Made by a program: the position numbers and the translations under genes
NCBI GenBank assembly: GCA_016933955.1
Contig: JAFGTT010000026.1
Span: forward strand, 1 to 64,000
Source of the DNA: Candidatus Zixiibacteriota bacterium
GTDB lineage: Bacteria > Zixibacteria > MSB-5A5 > GN15 > PGXB01
DNA length: 64,000 nt
Direction: 5' to 3'
Part shown: piece by piece, positions 17,474 to 24,923 of the stretch
How positions within the stretch are numbered: the first letter of the stretch is position 1
Layout of the letters: each line of letters begins with the position of its first letter
Notes under the pieces: generated by a model
What the model saw: only the letters and a program-made list of their open reading frames with translations
Told to the model about the DNA's origin: nothing
The model's database searches: none

Positions 17474-18181
17474 TTATTCCCAATCTTTTTCGACCCCGCT
17501 TAAAAGGCCATTTTCCAATTTGACGATTCTTCGACAGCTTCCGGCTAAATCTTTGTTGTGCGTGGCAATAAGGAAAGTTATTCCGCGCTTTTGACTCAGA
17601 TCGCTCAAAAGACTGTGCAATCTTTCTCCGTTCTTTATATCCAGGTTTCCCGAAGGCTCATCGGCAATCACAATTGCCGGATTATTGACCAGAGCGCGCG
17701 CCACGGCCACGCGTTGCTGTTCACCTCCGGATAATTGCCTGGGCCGGTGCCTGATCCTACTGCTTAAACCAACATCAGCCAGAAGTTGTTCCGCATCTGA
17801 TGTGGCCTCGGCCATAGTGCGTCCGGCAATCAATGACGGCATCATAACGTTTTCAAGCGCCGTAAAGTCCTCAAGGAGATGATGTTGCTGAAAGATAAAA
17901 CCGACATTATGATTACGGAAACGGGCCAGATCGCTTTCCGTTTTCGATCCGAATTCCTCATCTTTAATCCTGACCGAGCCACTGGTCGGACGGTCAAGAC
18001 CTCCCAGAATATGCATCAGGGTTGATTTGCCGACCCCCGATTCCCCAATCACAGCTACCATCTCACCAAAGGCTACATCAAGATTAATACCCTGAAGAAC
18101 TTTAAGGGTTCCTTCGGCAGTTTCAAAATTCCGGCAGATGCCCCTTGCGACCAGGAGGGGATTGTTATTGGCCGTTTCCAA
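17474..18181 (-). CDS. lolD: Lipoprotein-release ABC transporter ATPase (LolD-like)
   Basis: This 235-aa ABC ATPase has Walker A GESGVGKST, a Q-loop in FIFQQHHLL, the signature LSGGEQQR, Walker B AIVIADEPSGNLD and the switch His in LIATHN. The MacB/LolD subfamily energises release of lipoproteins from the inner membrane or related mechanotransmission. The partner membrane gene lies just upstream (18284-19513), which supports the LolCDE assignment. The stop is 3 bp from the mcsA start. Confidence 0.87.
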   Translation of the reverse strand: METANNNPLLVARGICRNFETAEGTLKVLQGINLDVAFGEMVAVIGESGVGKSTLMHILGGLDRPTSGSVRIKDEEFGSKTESDLARFRNHNVGFIFQQHHLLEDFTALENVMMPSLIAGRTMAEATSDAEQLLADVGLSSRIRHRPRQLSGGEQQRVAVARALVNNPAIVIADEPSGNLDIKNGERLHSLLSDLSQKRGITFLIATHNKDLAGSCRRIVKLENGLLSGVEKDWE

Positions 18182-18283
18182 TCAATAAGCTCCCATATAT
18201 CCCAACGTCACTATTTAAGTATATAACTATTTTCGCCAGAATCGTCAAATTATTTAGCTAAGCCGCCTATATTCATCAACTTA

Positions 18284-19513
18284 TTATTGCCGGATGACAT
18301 CGATTACCGATTGGCGAGAGGCTCTTATGGCCGGATAGAGAGCGGCCAGAAAACAAATTACAATAGTTACCAGGCCGGCCAGAATAAAATCCACCAGGTG
18401 AACTTCAACCGGAAGATAATCAATAAAATACAACTCGCTGGGAAGTGAAATGACGGCGTATTCATTCTGTATCCAGGAGGCCGCCAGAGCCAGTGACCAA
18501 CCGCATATAATCCCAATAGCACCTATCACCAGACCATTCATGACAAAAATACGCCGGATTGAGGCGGTAGTGGAACCGATGGTCTTTAAGATACCGATTT
18601 CAGCCCTTTTTTCCATGGCAAGCATGACCAGGGTTGAAATAATCGAGAAAGCCGCCACCAGGACAATTAAAATGAATCCTATAAAAAGGACTTTCTTTTC
18701 CAGGGCAATCCAAGAGAAAAGATTTTTGTGAAGCACATTCCAGGGCACAATATCATATTTAAAACCCAGGATTTCCCGAATCCGTGGGGCGACCTGGTCG
18801 GCCAGATAAATATCTGTCAATTTGAGATGGATGGCGGTGACTTCATTGTTCATCTGAAACAGATGCTGGGCGGAGACCAGAGAAATATAGGCCAGTTGCT
18901 CATCAAACTCGTACATCCCGGTTTCGAAAATCCCGGTGATATAAAATTTGGAAACCCGGGGTCGCGTTGCGCGGCGAAGATCATCGCCGCGCAATGAATA
19001 AAGCACCACCGGATCACCTATCGTGACCCCAAGACGATTCCTCAAACCCTCCCCGATTATCATACCTGATGCATTTTCGGACGAATCCATAAGAGCGATA
19101 TCAAAGGAGTATTCACCGAGGATAATGTCGTCAGCAATATTGGCGGTTCGCTTTTCTTTCTCGAGATCGATTCCCCGTACTACAATCCCATCACCGGCCG
19201 TTTCCGATGAAATGGCCGCCTTATAATATATAAAGGGTGATGCGGCAATAACCTGGTCGACCTTTTCAACCTGGGTAATAATATTATCATATTCACTGAT
19301 GGTCATCACATTGCGCGGGAAAATGGTTATGTGAGATGTGGTTCCCAGAAGACGACTGCGAAGTTCGGTTTCGAAACCGTTATGCATCGACATGACAAAA
19401 CAGACCACCGCCACACCAAGAGTAATACCTAGAGTTGTGATCCAGGTCGATACTGACGTGAAAAAGCGACCGGATTTCAGATACCGGCCGGCAATAAAAC
19501 GCTCATATCGCAT
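18284..19513 (-). CDS. LolC/LolE-like lipoprotein-release permease
   Basis: This 409-aa FtsX-family membrane protein has one N-terminal helix (about 22-45), a large periplasmic domain (about 46-265) and three C-terminal helices (about 275-400). It starts RYERFIAGRYLKSGR, as LolC/LolE proteins do. With LolD it would pass lipoproteins to the outer membrane. Only one permease gene is present, so the complex may be a homodimer of a LolF-like protein. The ATG lacks a clear Shine-Dalgarno and has TATATA 4 nt upstream. Confidence 0.88.
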   Translation of the reverse strand: MRYERFIAGRYLKSGRFFTSVSTWITTLGITLGVAVVCFVMSMHNGFETELRSRLLGTTSHITIFPRNVMTISEYDNIITQVEKVDQVIAASPFIYYKAAISSETAGDGIVVRGIDLEKEKRTANIADDIILGEYSFDIALMDSSENASGMIIGEGLRNRLGVTIGDPVVLYSLRGDDLRRATRPRVSKFYITGIFETGMYEFDEQLAYISLVSAQHLFQMNNEVTAIHLKLTDIYLADQVAPRIREILGFKYDIVPWNVLHKNLFSWIALEKKVLFIGFILIVLVAAFSIISTLVMLAMEKRAEIGILKTIGSTTASIRRIFVMNGLVIGAIGIICGWSLALAASWIQNEYAVISLPSELYFIDYLPVEVHLVDFILAGLVTIVICFLAALYPAIRASRQSVIDVIRQ

Positions 19514-19517
19514 GCCT

Positions 19518-19547
19518 TATATAGTCATGATTGGTGATGATTGGCAA
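19518..19547 (-). promoter_or_regulatory. Candidate leaderless promoter of the lolC/E-like gene
   Basis: On the minus strand TTGCCA (19542-19547) and TATATA (19518-19523) are 18 bp apart. The ATG lies 4 nt after TATATA. Confidence 0.42.
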
Positions 19548-19554
19548 TGATAAA

Positions 19555-20064
19555 CTATCGGGACGGCCGATATTTATTCTTCAGGGCTTTCTCGACCGGC
19601 AACGGTACCAGGGTATGAACATCACCCTCATTGGAAGCAACATCTTTGACAATGGTGGATGACAGATAAACCCAGGACAGGGCCGGCATTAAAAAAACCG
19701 TTTCCACGGAGCGAGCCATTTTCCGGTTCATCAGGGCCATCTGAAATTCATATTCAAAATCGGAAACCGCCCGAAGGCCCCTGATTATGGCGCAGGCCTT
19801 CTGTTTTCGGGCCAGATCGGCCAGCAGACCGTCAAACTGGATGACCTCGATATACCGGCTTTTCTTCAGGCTTTCTTTAACCAGAGCGAATCGTTCATCG
19901 TGGGTAAACAGCGGATTTTTTCCCGCATTCAGGGCCACCGCCACAATCAATCGGTCAAACAATTTTACCGCCCGTTCTATCAAAGAAATATGGCCGTTGG
20001 TGATGGGATCGAAAGTCCCGGGATAGATGGCGATTCTCTCATTATGGCGTTTCATTGTGGGCAT
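19555..20064 (-). CDS. coaD: Phosphopantetheine adenylyltransferase
   Basis: This 169-aa nucleotidyltransferase has the N-terminal YPGTFDPITNGH motif (the T/HxGH signature), RGLRAVSDFEYE and the C-terminal YLSSTIVKDVASNEG motif of CoaD. It adenylylates 4'-phosphopantetheine to dephospho-CoA in coenzyme A synthesis. The start at 20064 has a GAGGTG site and lies inside the end of rsmD (23-bp overlap), a gene order common in bacteria. Confidence 0.96.
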   Translation of the reverse strand: MPTMKRHNERIAIYPGTFDPITNGHISLIERAVKLFDRLIVAVALNAGKNPLFTHDERFALVKESLKKSRYIEVIQFDGLLADLARKQKACAIIRGLRAVSDFEYEFQMALMNRKMARSVETVFLMPALSWVYLSSTIVKDVASNEGDVHTLVPLPVEKALKNKYRPSR

Positions 20065-20593
20065 AAAAGGACACCTCGGTTTGGCCGAATTTTCTTTGCT
20101 TCAACCGAACCAGACCGGGCGCGGTCTCTGCCGCCCGGCCGTATTTATGTTCAATGATAAGGATTCCCTGGGGACTAAGCAAGTTATATTGCACAATCAT
20201 TTCTATAACTTCAATCGGTGCTACCAGATCATATGGCGGGTCGGCAAAAATAAGATCGAACCGCGTTTTATGTTCGGACAGAATTTTCCCTGCCTCCCGG
20301 TAATCGGATTCGATAACTCGCTCGGTTAAACCCAGGGACTTGAGATTACGTCGAATCATCTCAGCCGGTTTATGGTTAGCCTCGACAAAAACCGCCGAGA
20401 CAGCCCCGCGGGAAATGGCATCAATCCCAAGTGCCCCGGATCCGGCGAACAGGTCCAGGACCCTTGCCTGCTCAATATCATTCATGAGGATATTAAAAAC
20501 GGCCTGGCGAGTTTTATCAGAGGTTGGCCGGGTGGCCATCCCCGGAATCCCATAGATTATCCTCCCCCGAAATATGCCACCAGTGATTCTCAT
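20042..20593 (-). CDS. rsmD: 16S rRNA (guanine966-N2)-methyltransferase
   Basis: This 183-aa methyltransferase begins MRITGGIFRGR, as RsmD does. It has the SAM loop DLFAGSGALGIDAISRG and the catalytic DPPY motif in IFADPPYDL. It methylates G966 of 16S rRNA during 30S assembly. The gene follows the PilM-like gene by 3 bp and overlaps coaD. Confidence 0.95.
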   Translation of the reverse strand: MRITGGIFRGRIIYGIPGMATRPTSDKTRQAVFNILMNDIEQARVLDLFAGSGALGIDAISRGAVSAVFVEANHKPAEMIRRNLKSLGLTERVIESDYREAGKILSEHKTRFDLIFADPPYDLVAPIEVIEMIVQYNLLSPQGILIIEHKYGRAAETAPGLVRLKQRKFGQTEVSFYAHNETP

Positions 20594-20596
20594 TGG

Positions 20597-21448
20597 TCAC
20601 TCAACCATCAGGCCGAGGGCCACCAAAAATTTTCCGGCCTGTTCGCCTGATGATTCCGAAAACAGCTCCTTTTTTATAACTGGCAATACGGCTCGAACTC
20701 CCATTGCCTCCCCCAGCTTTTCGACCAGATTCTGATTGGTCCGCTCACCGGTAATAACCAGCATCGATAGAGGCAGGGAATGAAAAGTTCGATCCAGAGC
20801 CATTCGGCGGTACTGCAGGGTTGCCACCAAATCCAGTAAAAAAGCCTTCGACAGGTTCCCCCCGTTATTGACTGAGGCGGGATCAGCCATCACTGCCCCG
20901 ATCTCAACCGGATAATCATCGCGAAGGAAACAAAAGGAAGCAAGATTACTACTGATGTCGACCAGACCGATTAATTGTCCCCCTTCGCGGCGACAGAAAT
21001 GCCGGTAGCCGGCGGCCAGGGCCCAAGAGCGCAGTTTAAATCCTGTCGGGCGGGCCAAAACCTCCTTCAGAAAATCGATCCGTTTATCGACGGCATCACG
21101 GTTATAGGCAATCGCCAGCCGTTCCGACGATCCCTCACGACCGAAAGATTCCAGATAATAATGGCTTTGATCGATCAGAAGCGAACTGGATAATTCAAAA
21201 ACCGCCAGTTTCCCGGGATTTAAACCATAGTCGGAAACAATATTTATTCGTTTGATTACCGATTCATTTTCCGGGATGGCCAGAAACAATTCACCATCGG
21301 ATTCGATCAAATCGGGCCGAAGTTGTTCGGAAGGAATTGCCAGAAGCGCCTCGACCCTTTCCCTACCGTGGGCATATGTCTGGCTTGCCAGACTGACCAT
21401 TCCATCGGAAAAATCAATCCCGTATTTTTTTCCCTTCAGAGTTACCAC
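20597..21448 (-). CDS. PilM-like actin-fold protein
   Basis: This 283-aa protein has an actin/hexokinase-type fold suggested by YGIDFSDGMVSLA at the start, GLVDISSNLASFCF in the middle (a phosphate-2-like segment) and a C-terminal GKFLVALGLMVE. These resemble PilM-type proteins that act at the inner-membrane base of type IV pili or competence machines. No pilN, pilO or pilQ gene is beside it, but comEA is directly upstream, so a role in DNA uptake or pilus assembly is a reasonable inference. It begins with a GTG that overlaps the comEA stop by 7 bp. Confidence 0.6.
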   Translation of the reverse strand: MVTLKGKKYGIDFSDGMVSLASQTYAHGRERVEALLAIPSEQLRPDLIESDGELFLAIPENESVIKRINIVSDYGLNPGKLAVFELSSSLLIDQSHYYLESFGREGSSERLAIAYNRDAVDKRIDFLKEVLARPTGFKLRSWALAAGYRHFCRREGGQLIGLVDISSNLASFCFLRDDYPVEIGAVMADPASVNNGGNLSKAFLLDLVATLQYRRMALDRTFHSLPLSMLVITGERTNQNLVEKLGEAMGVRAVLPVIKKELFSESSGEQAGKFLVALGLMVE

Positions 21449-21813
21449 GGGCGGACCTCGATATAATCCCGGAGCTTTTCAAAGGAGGAGTAACCAATGC
21501 CCTTAATTTTCATTATGTCTTCCGGTTTTTGAAATCGGGCGGTATCGCGATAGGATATAATTCTCGATGCCAGAACCGGGCCGATACCCGGCAGAAGCTC
21601 CAGAGAATCGGCCGGAGAAGAATTCAAATCGATTCTGATAATCGGGCGATAGCGCTGATCATTATCACCGAGCGTCACTGAAAATTTCAGCCGGCTTTCA
21701 TCCACTTCGGAATAATCACGCAGAAATGAATAAACCGACAGGATTATGAGCATTCCTGAAAGGAAAATCACGACACGCAATTGAGGTGTCGAAAAATTAA
21801 AAAATCGGTTCAT
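21442..21813 (-). CDS. ComEA-type helix-hairpin-helix protein
   Basis: This protein of about 123 aa has a single N-terminal membrane helix (about 10-30) and a C-terminal double helix-hairpin-helix of the ComEA kind, with IDLNSSPADSLELLPGIGP and MKIKGIGYSSFEKLRDYI. ComEA binds incoming double-stranded DNA in the periplasm during natural transformation. The frame opens at a TTG at 21816, but the next codon is ATG and is preferred. It is coupled to the PilM-like gene. Confidence 0.85.
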   Translation of the reverse strand: MNRFFNFSTPQLRVVIFLSGMLIILSVYSFLRDYSEVDESRLKFSVTLGDNDQRYRPIIRIDLNSSPADSLELLPGIGPVLASRIISYRDTARFQKPEDIMKIKGIGYSSFEKLRDYIEVRPW

Positions 21814-21881
21814 CAAATTAACAAAAAAGAGACATAATTACCCGGTCAATATATATATCTTCCGCCAAAAAGCAACTATCT

Positions 21882-23396
21882 TCAGGATTCAAAATTATTG
21901 ACCCGGCGGTACACCCATGACTCGTTAAGGTGATTGTGTTTTGGATTCAGCAAATGCAGAATGCGGTCCACCAGCGATGGGGTTGAATTAAAAACTGCCT
22001 CCACTGGCCCGTAGTACCGTGAAAGCGAATCGAGATGGTCGGCCAGACTATCATCGGTGAAAATAACGAAATAATCGGGTTGGTCGGCAGTGAACATATT
22101 TTCGTAAATCCGCGTCAATTCCGGCCAGCTGTCAATCTTAAAATAACGCGGCCTCTTAAAACCGGCATAACTGATGGCGATATATCGCTTTCTTTCGGTT
22201 CGATCCACCAGGATGTTGTTTATGTTTTTCTGATGACCGAGATAGACAAACGGTTCGACCATTCCCTTGTGGGCATAATTAAGAGTAAATAAAGGCAGAA
22301 GAATCAGGTTGATGGCCAGGGCCAGACCCGCCGATATTTTGAAAATTCTCCGATTCAATGGCCGGCAGTGGCCGGAACCCAGCCAGTTATGCAAACCGAT
22401 TACACCAAGAATGACAATCAACGGGAAAATCGGAATCATGAAACGCTCTTCCTTGTGGGCAATGGCGCTGTGAATCAGGAAAAATGAGGCCGCGGCGGAA
22501 AATACAATGATATTGTCCAGAATTACCTTCTTGCGAAAGAGGCTGAAGATGAAATAGAGCGAAAAGGGTGGAATGAAGATACCCAGTATCAATCCGGCAA
22601 AAGTATAAAACGGATGCGGCAACGGCGGATTTTTGGTGACATGAAGAAACGAGTTAAAAATGTTAATGGTCGAACGCCCGAAGCTTCCCTGATAAATGAT
22701 ATCGAGACTTGCGGCAAAAACCAGCATCATGACACATCCGGCGCAAAAATACACGGCCGGCCTGATATTCCGCGCCATAAACCAGATCGCCAACGGGACC
22801 GGCAACACCGCCAGCCCGGTATTGAATCGAATCATCCAGCACAACACCCCCAGAATCCCGGACAGAACCAGATATTGCCCATTATTTTCTTTGACTCCAA
22901 CGTATGCCAGGAACAGGCAGGGTACCAGCAAATCTCCCGAAACCATTTCGACCAGATTGCGAACCGCCAGATACGGCATCAGGAAATACCCCCCTATTAT
23001 TAACCCCGTTACAAGAGCGGCCGTGTCGCTGCCAGTAACACAATGGACATATTTGAAACCGAAATAGACCATGAGCATCGACAACAGAGCATGCGCCAGA
23101 CGAATGAAATACATCATGGAATCCAGTTGCTCAACGCCGATCGCCTTCAGGACGTACATCATACTGTAATTGAACATGGTATAAAGGGGCGAACGACCGA
23201 CATCGGTCCCCTTCATGGCATTCCAGCGAATGACGCCTTCCTCGTTGATAAGACCTCGTTGAAGACCATCATAAGCAATCTGAACCGTTTCAAAATGATC
23301 ATCATTGGCCATAAAGCCCCGGGAATAACCGACCGCCACCAGGCGAAGAATCCCGGCAACCATCATGCAAAATAGAAGGGGGTGATTTTTTATCAA
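21882..23396 (-). CDS. GT22-like membrane glycosyltransferase
   Basis: This 504-aa protein has about ten membrane helices and an acidic first loop (FMANDDHFET). A late HKEERFMIPIFPL motif matches the HKE-x-RF signature of ALG9/PIG-B-type mannosyltransferases (GT22), which use lipid-linked sugars on the outer face of the inner membrane. The acceptor is unknown. The gene follows the EamA gene by 16 bp, and the AGGAGG Shine-Dalgarno sits inside the last codons and stop of EamA. The start is uncertain: the TTG at 23396 is about 19 nt from that site, and a CTG codon lies closer. Confidence 0.75.
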   Translation of the reverse strand: MIKNHPLLFCMMVAGILRLVAVGYSRGFMANDDHFETVQIAYDGLQRGLINEEGVIRWNAMKGTDVGRSPLYTMFNYSMMYVLKAIGVEQLDSMMYFIRLAHALLSMLMVYFGFKYVHCVTGSDTAALVTGLIIGGYFLMPYLAVRNLVEMVSGDLLVPCLFLAYVGVKENNGQYLVLSGILGVLCWMIRFNTGLAVLPVPLAIWFMARNIRPAVYFCAGCVMMLVFAASLDIIYQGSFGRSTINIFNSFLHVTKNPPLPHPFYTFAGLILGIFIPPFSLYFIFSLFRKKVILDNIIVFSAAASFFLIHSAIAHKEERFMIPIFPLIVILGVIGLHNWLGSGHCRPLNRRIFKISAGLALAINLILLPLFTLNYAHKGMVEPFVYLGHQKNINNILVDRTERKRYIAISYAGFKRPRYFKIDSWPELTRIYENMFTADQPDYFVIFTDDSLADHLDSLSRYYGPVEAVFNSTPSLVDRILHLLNPKHNHLNESWVYRRVNNFES

Positions 23397-23412
23397 CCGA
23401 AACAGAGTCCGC

Positions 23413-24267
23413 TTACCTCCTTAAGACCAATCCGACACCGACCATGATAAGAATTGAACCAGCCATTGTAAAGGCCGAAAAAGTCTCGTTGCGGACCAAA
23501 TAACCGAGAATAATGGCAATTACCGGGGTAATGAAAGCGATCTGCGACACCATGATTGCCTTTAGTTTTTTAAGCAGCCAGTAATATATAAGAAAGGCTA
23601 CCACCGAACCGAACACGGCCAGATAAAATAATGCGCCTACCGAACGGGCGGTGATATTGTAATCGCCCCAGGACTCGAAAACAATAGCGCAGACAAGAGT
23701 TATCAGCGCCGCGATTCCCATCTGAACTGCGGCCATAATCCCTATATCATATTCCCGCTGATAGGCGCGGATATAAACAGTGCCATAGGCCGACGCGGCC
23801 GATCCGAGAACAGCCAGAAAGACCCCCAATGATAACAGGTTCGATTTGGTCAGCGAATCATAGAAGACTATTACTATCCCGATAAAGCCAACCACCAGAC
23901 CGGTCCATCCGCCGCGACCCAGCTTTTCATCTTTCAACATTCCGATCGAAAAAGCCGCCACGAAAAAAGGAAAACTGGCGAATAGCATGGCCGTCAATCC
24001 GGAATCAATATAGACCTCCGCGCCATAGAGAAACATGTAACTGAGGGCATACATAAATATTCCCGGGATGGCCAACCGTAATATTTCCCATAGTGAATCG
24101 GGATAGCGGGCTTTGCGAATGAGATTTATGAAAACAATTATCAGAGCGGCCAATGTAAATCGCAATCCGGCCGACCAGATTGGCGGAGCATCCTGTAACC
24201 CCAGTTTGATGGCCAGCCAGGTGGAACCCCAGATAAGGCACAGGATGGTATACATCACATAGATCAT
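23413..24267 (-). CDS. EamA/DMT-family transporter
   Basis: This 284-aa protein has about ten membrane helices in two EamA repeats, with the typical LIWGSTWLAIKLGLQDAPP start and ALSYMFLYGAEVYIDSGLTAML in the first repeat. The substrate is unknown. It is divergent from the DUF2087 regulator across 133 bp, and the regulator may control it. It probably shares a transcript with the downstream GT22-like gene. Confidence 0.88.
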   Translation of the reverse strand: MIYVMYTILCLIWGSTWLAIKLGLQDAPPIWSAGLRFTLAALIIVFINLIRKARYPDSLWEILRLAIPGIFMYALSYMFLYGAEVYIDSGLTAMLFASFPFFVAAFSIGMLKDEKLGRGGWTGLVVGFIGIVIVFYDSLTKSNLLSLGVFLAVLGSAASAYGTVYIRAYQREYDIGIMAAVQMGIAALITLVCAIVFESWGDYNITARSVGALFYLAVFGSVVAFLIYYWLLKKLKAIMVSQIAFITPVIAIILGYLVRNETFSAFTMAGSILIMVGVGLVLRR

Positions 24268-24342
24268 GGCTGTCGAGGGAATAAATCATTGCCTGACAAT
24301 TAAGTCAAATGAATTATGGTCCACAATTATGCAACAAAACCA

Positions 24343-24376
24343 TTGACAATACGTTAAAATACCATATAATACGTTA
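24343..24376 (+). promoter_or_regulatory. Consensus promoter and direct-repeat operator of the DUF2087 gene
   Basis: TTGACA (24343-24348) and TATAAT (24365-24370) are a perfect sigma-70-type pair with a 16-bp spacer. The direct repeat AATACGTTA occurs at 24348-24356 and 24368-24376, exactly 20 bp apart (about two helical turns). It overlaps the -10 box, as an autoregulatory operator would. Confidence 0.72.
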
Positions 24377-24400
24377 TTAATTATAGTGAGGGTCTGCAAA

Positions 24401-24874
24401 ATGGAAAATAAACAAAATCCAAATACGTCTCCCCGCTTTTTCACCACCACCGAGCTGGCTGATATCCTCAAGATGAATGTCCAAGTTATCGCCCGGAAAT
24501 TACAGCAGGGGGATATTCCCGGTTATAAAATCGGCAAGGACTGGCGGATTGCCGAAACCGATCTATGGACCTGGCTGGAGAAGCATTCCAACCGGCGAAC
24601 AGTCTATCCGGGCGAAAAGATCATAGGCAATTTCGTTAAAAACGGCCGGGTGACTGCCCTGCCGGCCCAGCGGAAAAAAAGAAAATATATTCTGGAATAC
24701 ATTCTTCGCCATTTCGATCTCGACCGGGTGTATACTGAAAAGGAGGTCAATAATATCATTTCCGGGCATTTTGAGGATTATTGCACGGTCCGTCGGGAAT
24801 TCATTATGGAACGGATGATGACCAGATCCCAGGGCAAGTATCACCGAAACGGGACTTATATCTTTCAGAAATAA
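24401..24874 (+). CDS. DNA-binding regulator: excisionase-type HTH plus DUF2087
   Basis: The protein is 157 aa from the ATG at 24401 (GAGGG site upstream). Residues about 10-60 form a MerR/excisionase-like winged helix: FFTTTELADILKMNVQVIARKLQQG, then IPGYKIGKDWRI. Residues about 90-157 match DUF2087, with RKYILEYILRHFDLDRVYTEKEVN and CTVRREFIMERMM. DUF2087 is found in transcription regulators. The strong promoter with repeats suggests autoregulation, and the divergent EamA gene is the likely second target. The ligand is unknown. Confidence 0.82.
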   Translation: MENKQNPNTSPRFFTTTELADILKMNVQVIARKLQQGDIPGYKIGKDWRIAETDLWTWLEKHSNRRTVYPGEKIIGNFVKNGRVTALPAQRKKRKYILEYILRHFDLDRVYTEKEVNNIISGHFEDYCTVRREFIMERMMTRSQGKYHRNGTYIFQK

Positions 24875-24901
24875 AAAAAGGACCGCCGATCATGGCGGTC
24901 C
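24873..24901 (-). terminator. Terminator after the DUF2723 gene
   Basis: GGACCGCC and GGCGGTCC form an 8-bp stem with a GATCAT loop (24880-24901). Seven A residues at 24873-24879 make the T-tract on the minus strand. It may also end the convergent regulator gene, though with few T residues on that side. Confidence 0.88.
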
Positions 24902-24923
24902 TTAAAATATTCTGCCTCATATC

